From: an uncultured Clostridia bacterium | Lineage (GTDB): Bacteria; Bacillota; Clostridia; Lachnospirales; Lachnospiraceae | NCBI GenBank assembly: GCA_945622055.1 | Contig: CALZBV010000074.1 | Span: 1 to 9,800, forward strand | Direction of reading: 5' to 3' | Length of the DNA stretch: 9,800 nucleotides | In this document: positions 1-6,315 of the stretch, in pieces | Layout of the letters: each line of letters starts with the position of its first letter | How positions within the stretch are numbered: position 1 is the stretch's first letter | Notes under the pieces: model-generated | Told to the model about the DNA's origin: nothing | Databases searched by the model: none | The model's input: only the letters and a program-made list of their open reading frames with translations | Position numbers and translations under genes: made by a program

Positions 1-4
1 AACA

Positions 5-19
5 GGCCCTTATAGGGCC
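5..19. repeat. Short GC-rich hairpin
   Basis: A 6-bp inverted repeat, GGCCCT and AGGGCC, encloses a 3-base loop. It lies just beyond the larger hairpin at 26-48. Read on the minus strand it would be a second stem after the terminator-like hairpin of the esterase operon. It has no T-run of its own on either side within view, so alone it is not a convincing terminator. Confidence 0.45.
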
Positions 20-51
20 AGAACAAACCACCGGCTAAGCCGGTGGTTCTG
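19..51 (-). terminator. Probable terminator of the GH43-esterase operon
   Basis: A 10-bp perfect stem (AACCACCGGC, 26-35, with GCCGGTGGTT, 39-48) has a 3-base loop. On the minus strand it is followed by TTTGTTC, a short imperfect U-tract. It starts about 36 bases after the esterase stop codon, the right place to end the operon. The hexamers CAGAAC (19-24) and GTTCTG (46-51) add outer complementarity. The weak U-tract is the main doubt; a second hairpin follows at 5-19. The strong symmetric stem could also be the end of a small mobile element. Confidence 0.55.
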
Positions 52-84
52 ATTAGGAATTCCAAAAGAAAGGCTTGATAAAAA

Positions 85-1605
85 CTATACGTTCTTTCCA
101 AGCTCCTTCATCAGCATAGAGATGAACTCGGTTTCTTTATCGCGGTCACCGGTAACAAGCCCGTCCGTACGGAAGGTCATTTCTACCGGATTTTCCTTTG
201 TATAAGGCTTCCAAAGCGGCATTTCGGTTCCGTCATTGTCAACACCGTTCGGGTTACCGGATTTGATGAAGTTGGTCATGTAGTTGCAGATCTTTCGTGC
301 AAGGTCGTAATCACGGCCCTGGAACGGTCGCCAGCACTTTGCCAGGGTTTCAAAGAAGAACCAGAGATCCACAGAGTGGAACGTTCCCGGATGATCCTCG
401 CCCGGAATGTCCGCATCAAAGCGGTAGTAGTAGTTATTGGCAGTATTGCCGTGTGCGGCAGACTGGGTAAACATCTCTTTGACGGAGCATTCGATTCCAC
501 TGACAGGTGCAAAGGCAAAATTACCGAACAAAACGTTTGCTTCCGGGAGGGCAAGAAACTTCTCTGCATCCTCACCAAAGATTTCCTTTGCCTTTTGTGC
601 AAGCTCTTCTTTTGTTTTTGCCGGAATGAAATTCGGGAATTCGTCCTTTGTATTACCGGCTAAAATCTGGACATCCAGGTGTTTGTTGCGGGCTACACAG
701 TAGAACGGGTCCTCTACGGTAAACCTGCCATCCACCATTGGGAAGAAGCGAGGATGTGTTTTTACATATTCGTCATATTTGGAAAGGAGTGTAACCGGGT
801 CTATGCTTCTTGCTTCGTCCACAGAGGAAACACCGAGGAAATCAATAAAGCCTTTTCCGTTTGCCTCTGCCTCGGAAAGTGATGTAGGGAGAATGCCACC
901 CGGTCCGTACGGATTGCGAATCACACCGCTTAATACGATTGCTTTTTGGAACAGTCCTTTGTTGCCCGGACTGGTAATCTGTGACATAACGCTTCCACCG
1001 CCGGCGGACTGACCTGCGAGGGTGATGTTCTCAGGGTCGCCACCGAAGGCAGCGATATTTCTCTTTACCCAGCGGATTCCGGCCTGCTGGTCCAAAAGAC
1101 CGAAATTGGTTGGTGCGTCCGGCTGGGCAGCGGTCAGTTCCGGATGTGCCAAAAATCCGAACACATTCAGACGGTAGTTTACGGATACAACAACAACACC
1201 ACGACGGGCAAAACGTTCTCCGTCAAATTCCATTTCGGCCGGGTATCCCCACTGGAAGCCGCCACCAAAGAACCAGATAAGTACCGGAAGCTTTTCGTCG
1301 GCACTTTTTGCATTTGTCCATACATTTAAGTACAGACAGTCCTCGCTCATGGCAATCTCCGGGTCAACGTGCCATTCCTTACAGTAGATGTCGGTTCCGA
1401 GCCCCGGAGTATTCTGTACGGAAATAGGACCAAACTGGTAAGCCTCCAGCTCGCCCTCCCAGTTTTTGCATGGCTGCGGTGCGCGCCAGCGATTTTCGCC
1501 GACCGGCGGAGCGGCGAACGGGATTCCTTTAAAGGAAGTAATACGCGGGTCGGCAGCCGGCAAACCCTTTACAATACCGTTTTCTGTCATTACTTTTCTA
1601 AGCAT
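85..1605 (-). CDS. Type B carboxylesterase (alpha/beta hydrolase)
   Basis: This 506-residue serine esterase belongs to the carboxylesterase type B/cholinesterase-like family, which hydrolyses carboxylic esters. Visible family marks are SEDCLYLNV (87-95), the GQSAG nucleophile elbow with Ser200 (198-202), a KDE segment with Glu322 as likely acid, GTFHSVDLW with His410 as the catalytic histidine, and NFIKSGNPNG near the end (445-454). The oxyanion-hole segment reads FFGGGF (112-117), where HGGGF is usual. Length is normal for the family and no signal peptide is seen, so it is probably cytoplasmic. The first ATG was chosen because GAGGGG lies about 7 bases upstream. It starts 20 bases after the GH43 stop, so the two are very likely cotranscribed. 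I infer that it removes acyl groups from plant oligosaccharides; the true substrate cannot be read from the sequence. Confidence 0.93.
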   Translation of the reverse strand: MLRKVMTENGIVKGLPAADPRITSFKGIPFAAPPVGENRWRAPQPCKNWEGELEAYQFGPISVQNTPGLGTDIYCKEWHVDPEIAMSEDCLYLNVWTNAKSADEKLPVLIWFFGGGFQWGYPAEMEFDGERFARRGVVVVSVNYRLNVFGFLAHPELTAAQPDAPTNFGLLDQQAGIRWVKRNIAAFGGDPENITLAGQSAGGGSVMSQITSPGNKGLFQKAIVLSGVIRNPYGPGGILPTSLSEAEANGKGFIDFLGVSSVDEARSIDPVTLLSKYDEYVKTHPRFFPMVDGRFTVEDPFYCVARNKHLDVQILAGNTKDEFPNFIPAKTKEELAQKAKEIFGEDAEKFLALPEANVLFGNFAFAPVSGIECSVKEMFTQSAAHGNTANNYYYRFDADIPGEDHPGTFHSVDLWFFFETLAKCWRPFQGRDYDLARKICNYMTNFIKSGNPNGVDNDGTEMPLWKPYTKENPVEMTFRTDGLVTGDRDKETEFISMLMKELGKNV

Positions 1606-1625
1606 ACAATAACCCCTCTCTTATT

Positions 1626-3035
1626 TTATTCCGTAATCAGCTCAAAGGATTTCAGGCTGACATTTCCTCCGTCTCTGTAGGTGAGGTAAATCGCATTGAC
1701 GCCGTCCGGAAGGTTACATTCGGTCTCATAGCGCTCCCAGACATTGGTGTACTGGAGCGTAACGGTGCCAAGTACCGGCCCGTCCCAGGCGGTTTTAATC
1801 TCAAAGGTTCCGTTGCCGTAGCCGCGGCAGGTAAGCGCAACCTTTTTAACGCCCTTACAGTCGAAGTACTTAAAGCCTGCGGTTGCTTTATCGGTAATGT
1901 TTCCGATGTAGCCGATTTCCTCATCGCCATCACGCCCGTCCTGCATTACCTTCGGACAGTGTGCATCGCCGACATACATCCGCGGATTATCAAGCATGAA
2001 TAAGTTGCATGCAAGGTATCCCGCATACTCTCCAACCCCGGGGAGAGGACCGCCGTTTAAGCCACAGGACGTAATCTCAACCTGCGGAATCGTTCCGTCG
2101 GAAAGAACGGTAATCGGCTCAGCACAGCCCTGACGGCTGTACCAGGTACCGTTGGTCTGACGATGGTAGAAGATATACCACTGGGAACCAATCTGTACGA
2201 TGCTTCCATGATTGTTTGCACCGTATGCGGCCGGCATATCTGCCGGTTTGTAGGTGTCAATGTGCATATCACTGTTGCTGACGATTACGCCGCCGTAGGT
2301 AAATTTGTCGGTCGGCTTCTTCGCGGTTGCATAGCAGAGCTCATGCATTACCTCGGAAGAGTAGATTAAGTAATAGGTATCACCGATTTTACGGATGGAC
2401 GGAGCTTCAAAGAAGGCATGACCGGAAAAGCCGGTGCCTGCGCTGTATTCGGAACCCGGTGCAACAATCTTCGGAGCCTCGATAATGGTAAGCATATCCG
2501 GTCCGAGTACGGTTGCCTGCGTACCGGTTCTGCTCTTATCGCCGCGACCGCAAAAGCCGGTGTAAAGGTAGGTGCGGTCCCCTTCGGTCAGCACACCCGG
2601 GTCGAACTGCGGCTCGTCGCCCGGCTTTTCACCGAGACGGGTGCCATCTTCATAATGCACATATCCATAGAATTCATATTTTCCGGCCGGAGTGTCGCAG
2701 ACTGCAACGGAAACTACGGAAACATGATCCAGTACATAATACAGATAGTATCTGCCGTCCGGTCCGACGGTAACGTCCGGTGCATAAAGACACATCTTGC
2801 CGTCTGTATTTAACGGGTCAGTAGTCTTCGGATAGATAACGCCCTCATACCGCCAGTTGCCAAGATCATCAACCGGTGCAGACCAGCATACATAGTCTCC
2901 GAGACAGAAAACATGTCCGTTATAAAAGTCATGGGAGCCGTAAACATAGACACGGTCTCCGAACACATACGGTTCGCCGTCCGGAATATATTCCCAGGAC
3001 GGAAGGTATGGGTTTAGGCCAAGCTTCTTTGCCAT
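1626..3035 (-). CDS. GH43 family glycosidase with CBM6-like C-terminal domain
   Basis: This is a 469-residue glycoside hydrolase of family 43, an inverting five-bladed beta-propeller enzyme class that includes alpha-L-arabinofuranosidases and beta-xylosidases. Likely catalytic residues are Asp19 in IPDGEP (base), Asp87 in YAPDV (pKa modulator) and Glu210 in FFEAPS (acid). FDPGVL (144-149), GANNHGSI (272-279) and YHRQTNG (290-296) are further family marks. Residues from about 350 to 469 form a second domain rich in beta strands, resembling CBM6-type carbohydrate-binding modules (GYIGNI, FKYFDCKGVKK, then a Trp-containing strand). No signal peptide is present, so it acts on imported oligosaccharides. 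AGGAGG lies 9 bases before the ATG. It leads a two-gene operon with the esterase, driven by the promoter at 3109-3137. Arabinofuranosidase versus xylosidase activity is undecided. Confidence 0.93.
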   Translation of the reverse strand: MAKKLGLNPYLPSWEYIPDGEPYVFGDRVYVYGSHDFYNGHVFCLGDYVCWSAPVDDLGNWRYEGVIYPKTTDPLNTDGKMCLYAPDVTVGPDGRYYLYYVLDHVSVVSVAVCDTPAGKYEFYGYVHYEDGTRLGEKPGDEPQFDPGVLTEGDRTYLYTGFCGRGDKSRTGTQATVLGPDMLTIIEAPKIVAPGSEYSAGTGFSGHAFFEAPSIRKIGDTYYLIYSSEVMHELCYATAKKPTDKFTYGGVIVSNSDMHIDTYKPADMPAAYGANNHGSIVQIGSQWYIFYHRQTNGTWYSRQGCAEPITVLSDGTIPQVEITSCGLNGGPLPGVGEYAGYLACNLFMLDNPRMYVGDAHCPKVMQDGRDGDEEIGYIGNITDKATAGFKYFDCKGVKKVALTCRGYGNGTFEIKTAWDGPVLGTVTLQYTNVWERYETECNLPDGVNAIYLTYRDGGNVSLKSFELITE

Positions 3036-3103
3036 GGTAAGAATCCTCCTGTTGATTCAAAAATTAAGCTGCTGCGTCTGAAAAAGGGCAGCAAAAAGTT
3101 CTG

Positions 3104-3152
3104 ATATTAGTATACAATGATTGACTTCGAATGTCAATTAGCAAACTAATAT
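3104..3152. promoter_or_regulatory. Nested dyads over the GH43 promoter (putative operator)
   Basis: Two inverted repeats share almost the same centre. The outer pair is ATATTAGT (3104-3111) and ACTAATAT (3145-3152), centred at 3128. The inner pair is ATTGAC (3120-3125) and GTCAAT (3133-3138), centred at 3129. The outer left arm overlaps the -10 hexamer and the inner right arm overlaps the -35 hexamer of the minus-strand promoter. This placement suits a repressor or dual regulator. The regulator is not encoded in this window and its family is unknown. Confidence 0.5.
3109..3137 (-). promoter_or_regulatory. Sigma-A-type promoter for GH43-esterase
   Basis: On the minus strand the -35 is TTGACA (3132-3137, perfect consensus), the spacer is 17 bases and the -10 is TATACT (3109-3114, five of six). 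Transcription would start near 3102 and give a leader of about 67 bases before the GH43 ATG. The strong match shows that GH43 and the esterase can be transcribed independently of the upstream GH27 gene. Confidence 0.8.
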
Positions 3153-3177
3153 AGGGCGAAAATCTTTTCTTATAGGG
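3150..3177. repeat. TATAGGG direct repeats 21 bp apart
   Basis: TATAGGG occurs at 3150-3156 and again at 3171-3177. The offset is exactly 21 bp, two helical turns. The pair lies just upstream (in minus-strand sense) of the -35 of the GH43 promoter and just after the GH27 stop. AraC-type activators are known to bind direct repeats with about this spacing, so these may be activator half-sites. The seven-base length leaves chance possible. Confidence 0.35.
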
Positions 3178-3185
3178 AATCTCAC

Positions 3186-4454
3186 CTATTTTCTGCAGGA
3201 AAAACGATACATAGCGCAGGCATGCGGAGCCAGCGTAGCGGTAACGGAACCGTTGGTTGTATCGCTTAGCTGCTTTGTCCAAAGGTTGGTAACGGTAAAG
3301 CTTGTTCCAAACGGAACCGTTGCCGTCACGGATGCATTCGTTTCTCCAAGATTAAAGAGTGCAACACAGAAATCACCGTTTTCATAGGTGGAAAGCCATG
3401 CAGTGGTCTCTGCGGTGTCTGTCTTTTTACGAAACAGCGGATGTGCGGAATGTGTATGCCACAAAACATCGATTAAATCCCGGTTATTTAACAGGCTCAT
3501 GGTAAAATCATCAAAGCCGGTCATATCGCCTCCAATCATGAGTGGAGAGCGCAGTATGCTCCAAAGAGTCATCATTGTGAGCTGTTCGGCTTCGGTAAAG
3601 CGGGTGCGGTTTTCTTTTCCGTAGACCTGGTTAATCGGTCCGATCGGAAGCATATCAGCGTCCGGCCAGCGTCCCTGACCGTTGTTGATGCCGGAGTGTA
3701 TGCACCATTTTTCCGCGCGTTCAAACATATTATAAAGAAGCTCCCAGCGGTCCCAGAAATCATCGGTAATACGCCACATGTTGGCATGCTCCTTCATATG
3801 TTCTGCAGTATCAAGGCGGGCCGGTCCCGGGGAAAGGGAGAGTACGATATCACGTCCGCAGGCAGCAATGGCCTTGGAAATTGCTTCGATTTCGGAGACC
3901 GGATAGCCACGGCAGATATCATCAACCTTAACAAAATCTACGCCCCAGGAGGCATAGAGCTCAAACAGACTGTTGTAATAGCACTGACCGGCCTCGTTTT
4001 TACAGTCAACACCATACATATCGGTATTCCAGTCACAGATGCTTGCCGTAGCGGCTATTTCACGTGCGGTCTTTTCCGTGCCTAAAATCGCGGTGTTCTG
4101 ATGAACTGCCTGACGCGGAATACCGCGCATAATGTGAATGCCGAATTTCAATCCAAGGGAGTGAACATACTCCGCAAGCGGTGCAAAGCCCTTGCCGTCA
4201 GCAGAAGACGGGAAACGGTTGACAGCCGGAATCAGACGGGAATATTCGTCCATGCAAAGCTCGGTAAAGCTGTTATAGCAGTGGGATTTTGCCGCAGGCT
4301 CATACCACTGGATATCAACAACAATATAGTTCCAGCCGTATTGTGCGAGGTGCTTTGCCATATAATCAGCATTGGCGCGGACAATATCCTCGGTAACGGC
4401 TGCACCGTAGCAGTCCCAGCTGTTCCAACCCATAGGTGGTGTTTGTGCAATCAT
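3186..4454 (-). CDS. GH27 family glycosidase (alpha-galactosidase-like)
   Basis: This is a 422-residue retaining glycosidase of family 27 (clan GH-D), a catalytic TIM barrel followed by a beta-sandwich from about residue 330. Marks are TPPMGWNSWD (5-14), FVKVDD with Asp178 as nucleophile, WRITDD with Asp232 as acid/base, and WSILRSPLMIGGD (298-310). The family includes alpha-galactosidases, alpha-N-acetylgalactosaminidases and beta-L-arabinopyranosidases. Two pocket positions differ from the classic alpha-galactosidases: the IDDCW segment reads VDIQW (46-50), and the residue aligning with human GLA Glu203 is Ser208 in SLSPG. Substrate is therefore uncertain. No signal peptide is present. AAGGAG sits 6 bases before the ATG. 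It has its own promoter and lies 150 bases upstream of GH43, with no obvious terminator between, so read-through is possible. Confidence 0.92.
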   Translation of the reverse strand: MIAQTPPMGWNSWDCYGAAVTEDIVRANADYMAKHLAQYGWNYIVVDIQWYEPAAKSHCYNSFTELCMDEYSRLIPAVNRFPSSADGKGFAPLAEYVHSLGLKFGIHIMRGIPRQAVHQNTAILGTEKTAREIAATASICDWNTDMYGVDCKNEAGQCYYNSLFELYASWGVDFVKVDDICRGYPVSEIEAISKAIAACGRDIVLSLSPGPARLDTAEHMKEHANMWRITDDFWDRWELLYNMFERAEKWCIHSGINNGQGRWPDADMLPIGPINQVYGKENRTRFTEAEQLTMMTLWSILRSPLMIGGDMTGFDDFTMSLLNNRDLIDVLWHTHSAHPLFRKKTDTAETTAWLSTYENGDFCVALFNLGETNASVTATVPFGTSFTVTNLWTKQLSDTTNGSVTATLAPHACAMYRFSCRK

Positions 4455-4483
4455 AAGGAACTCCTTTCGAGCAGGTAAATTTG

Positions 4484-4498
4484 GTATCCATTGGATAC
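4484..4498. promoter_or_regulatory. 15-bp perfect dyad at GH27 start (putative operator)
   Basis: GTATCCA (4484-4490), one central T, then TGGATAC (4492-4498): seven-base arms with a single central base. It lies immediately downstream (minus strand) of the GH27 -10, covering the expected transcription start and first transcribed bases, the classic position for a repressor operator. The GT...AC ends fit the loose pattern of GntR-family operators, but no regulator gene is in view. Confidence 0.6.
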
Positions 4499-4504
4499 AG
4501 TGTA

Positions 4505-4533
4505 AGTATACAACATTTTAAACATAAATGGAA
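4505..4533 (-). promoter_or_regulatory. Promoter for GH27 with weak -35
   Basis: TATACT (4505-4510, minus strand) is a good -10. Seventeen bases upstream the -35 position holds TTCCAT (4528-4533), a poor match to TTGACA. The same -10 hexamer is used by the GH43 promoter. The weak -35 falls inside one copy of a repeated octamer (minus strand TTCCATTT; second copy 4545-4552, 19 bp away), which may mean dependence on an activator. Confidence 0.5.
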
Positions 4534-4698
4534 GTAAAAAAATAAAATGGAAATATAGATAAATTAACATAACACAGAATTGCTTGATTACTTTAATTGA
4601 ATAAAGAAACTTCATGAAAAACTTTAAAAAGAGGTGGTTATGTCATTTTCCACAAAATTATTCAAAAAATGAATATATAAGTATATGCAGATTTAATC

Positions 4699-4730
4699 TT
4701 GAAAGAAAGTAAAAAAAGATATAATATAAT
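4699..4730 (+). promoter_or_regulatory. Promoter for the MATE exporter gene
   Basis: TTGAAA (4699-4704) is followed by two overlapping perfect TATAAT hexamers (4720-4725 and 4725-4730). The spacers would be 15 or 20 bases, both off the ideal 17, but the AT-rich -10 region is strong. Transcription from here begins at about 4732-4738, which rules out translation from the in-frame TTG at 4699 on this transcript and favours the ATG at 4786. Confidence 0.5.
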
Positions 4731-4785
4731 AAGCGAAATGCGAACAGGGAAAGGAGAGCTCCGCCATTTCGTGGGGTATGCATAT

Positions 4786-6147
4786 ATGAAACAGACAGCT
4801 GTCAGAAAAATTGATGAAAAAACCTCCATGCTGATTCTTGCAGGACCGTTATTTGCGGAAATGCTGCTAAACATATTACTGAATAATATCGATACGATGA
4901 TGATCAGCCGTTACTCGGAAAATGCGGTGGGAGCAGTCGGAAACGCAAACCAGATGATGACTCTGTTTGTTCTGATGTTTGGTGTTATCGCGAGTGCAAC
5001 CGGTGTTGTTGTATCGCAGTATCTTGGTGCAAACAGGACCGAAAACATGAACCAGATTTATTCCCTCGCATTTATTGTGAATTTAGTATTCGGTGTGTTT
5101 ATGAGTGCGGTTATGTTTCTGTTTTGCAGAAGCTTTCTGTCGCTTTTGAAAGTAAATGATGTACAGCTCCCGGATGCGGTTACATACACAAAGATTGTCG
5201 GCGGACTCTTGTTTTTGCAGGCCTGCTATAACGTAATGGTTCAGATTTTGCGCTGTCACGGTTATACGAGAGTCGGAATGATTATTTCCCTGGTAATGAA
5301 CCTTGTGAACATTCTCGGAAACTATCTGTTCCTGTATGGTCCGCTGAAAAAGCTGGAGCTTGGTGTTGCGGGTGTTGCAATTTCCACGATTTCGGCGAGA
5401 ATTGTGGCTCTTTCGATTGCAGTGGCGGTATTTTATCACTATAAGATAGGAATTATTTCACCGCGGTTTTTACTGCCGTTTCCAACAAAAATTCTTGTTC
5501 GCATGCTTAAAATCGGCGTTCCGTCTGCAGGAGAGAATCTTGCGTATTCATTTTACCAGCTGGTTCTGCTTTCCTTTGTTAATGCAATGGGGCCTGTGGC
5601 AACGAATGCAAAGGTGTATGCGTCGACACTTATGATGTTTTCCGTCGTGTTCTCCAATTCACTGGCACAGGCAACGATGATTGTTACGGGCCATCTGGTA
5701 GGTGCCGGAAGAGAGGATACTGCGGACCGCCGCGTAATGAAAACCCTGTTTACGTCACTTCCGGTGGCCGTTGGGATTGCCACCCTGAATTGTCTGCTTT
5801 GTCCGCTTACCCTGAAGCTGTTTACGTCTTCTACGGAGGCATTAGGGCTGGTAAGGCAGATTCTTGCGGTTGGTATTATCATGGAAATCGGCCGGACAAT
5901 AAACCTTGTTATCATTGGAAGCATGAAGGCGGCCGGAGATGTATTGTTTCCGGTACTTGTCGGTATGCTTTGTATGTGGTGCATCGGAATCGGGGTCGGT
6001 TATGGCTGTGGTGTTGCACTTGGAATCGGCGTTGCGGGAATTTTTATGGGAACCGCAGCTGATGAATGCTGCCGCGGAATGATTGTTCTCATTCGCTGGA
6101 AAATGGGAAAATGGAAAGGAAAGGCAATTGTGCGCTCACGGCAGTAG
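4786..6147 (+). CDS. MATE family efflux transporter
   Basis: This is a 453-residue integral membrane protein of the MATE family, which exports drugs, dyes and other organic compounds using a Na+ or H+ gradient. The sequence is two similar halves of hydrophobic helices, about twelve in all. The first begins at GPLFAEMLLNILLNNIDTMM with the early Asp typical of the family, then SQYLGA; the second half carries the matching TGHLVGAGR. The reading frame is open upstream to a TTG at 4699 and includes an ATG at 4738 and a GTG at 4771. I prefer the ATG at 4786: the promoter lies over the TTG, the ATG at 4738 would be nearly leaderless, and the extra residues are charged and atypical. GGGG about 8 bases before 4786 is only a modest ribosome binding site, so the start is less sure than the family. 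It is divergent from GH27 and appears to be a single gene. Confidence 0.88.
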   Translation: MKQTAVRKIDEKTSMLILAGPLFAEMLLNILLNNIDTMMISRYSENAVGAVGNANQMMTLFVLMFGVIASATGVVVSQYLGANRTENMNQIYSLAFIVNLVFGVFMSAVMFLFCRSFLSLLKVNDVQLPDAVTYTKIVGGLLFLQACYNVMVQILRCHGYTRVGMIISLVMNLVNILGNYLFLYGPLKKLELGVAGVAISTISARIVALSIAVAVFYHYKIGIISPRFLLPFPTKILVRMLKIGVPSAGENLAYSFYQLVLLSFVNAMGPVATNAKVYASTLMMFSVVFSNSLAQATMIVTGHLVGAGREDTADRRVMKTLFTSLPVAVGIATLNCLLCPLTLKLFTSSTEALGLVRQILAVGIIMEIGRTINLVIIGSMKAAGDVLFPVLVGMLCMWCIGIGVGYGCGVALGIGVAGIFMGTAADECCRGMIVLIRWKMGKWKGKAIVRSRQ

Positions 6148-6241
6148 GCTTCGTGCAGGAATGGGAAGTACCTGTTCTGACCGTACAGGAACTCGACATG
6201 CTTTACAGCTGTTCTTTTTGAGAACCGCCAAAATAATTTTC

Positions 6242-6270
6242 TTGCATTTTTTTGTCGTATAGTATATAAT
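6242..6270 (+). promoter_or_regulatory. Promoter for the BMP lipoprotein gene
   Basis: TTGCAT (6242-6247), a spacer of exactly 17 bases, and a perfect TATAAT (6265-6270). Transcription would start near 6277, giving a leader of about 39 bases ending in AGGAGG 8 bases before the ATG. No riboswitch-like fold is evident in so short a leader. Confidence 0.75.
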
Positions 6271-6315
6271 GCCCGTGTACTTTTCAAACGTTACATTATA
6301 TAGGAGGAAAAGAAA

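Larger units (their letters stand above)
4455..4785. other. AT-rich divergent intergenic region
   Basis: This gap separates GH27 (minus) from the MATE exporter (plus). It holds the GH27 ribosome binding site (4461-4466), a 15-bp dyad (4484-4498), the GH27 -10 (4505-4510), the repeated AAATGGAA octamer (4526-4533 and 4545-4552), and the MATE promoter (4699-4730). Between about 4560 and 4690 I see only AT-rich sequence without a convincing promoter, RNA gene or coding signal. Confidence 0.6.

Noticed and set aside
2418..2813. Plus-strand open frame of 131 residues opposite GH43.
   Set aside because: Antisense to a well-conserved enzyme whose catalytic motifs fix the true frame; no start signals.
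3070..3093. Six-pair hairpin TGCTGC/GCAGCA in the GH43 leader, considered as an attenuator.
   Set aside because: The loop is 12 bases and the T-rich stretch does not follow directly on the minus strand.
4640..4672. Ten-codon open frame after GAGGTGG, a possible leader peptide of the MATE gene.
   Set aside because: The better MATE promoter lies downstream of it, so it would not be on that transcript, and the ribosome binding site to ATG spacing is short. No supporting promoter upstream was found.
4699..4785. Upstream extension of the MATE protein from TTG 4699, ATG 4738 or GTG 4771.
   Set aside because: The TTG lies at the -35 of the likely promoter, the ATG at 4738 has no ribosome binding site, and the added residues are charged and unlike MATE N-termini. 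GTG 4771, with AAGGAG 14 bases upstream, stays a minor alternative.
5083..5984. Long minus-strand open frames of 118 and 143 residues inside the MATE gene.
   Set aside because: Low-complexity, non-protein-like composition, complete overlap with a clear membrane-protein gene and no ribosome binding sites.
6111..6221. Plus-strand 36-residue frame overlapping the end of the MATE gene.
   Set aside because: No ribosome binding site precedes its ATG, there are no recognisable features, and most of it lies in the gap before the BMP promoter. Probably chance.
6171..6225. Two weak stems (CCTGT/ACAGG and GTTCT/AGAAC) after the MATE stop, considered as its terminator.
   Set aside because: Only five pairs each and no U-tract directly after either stem.
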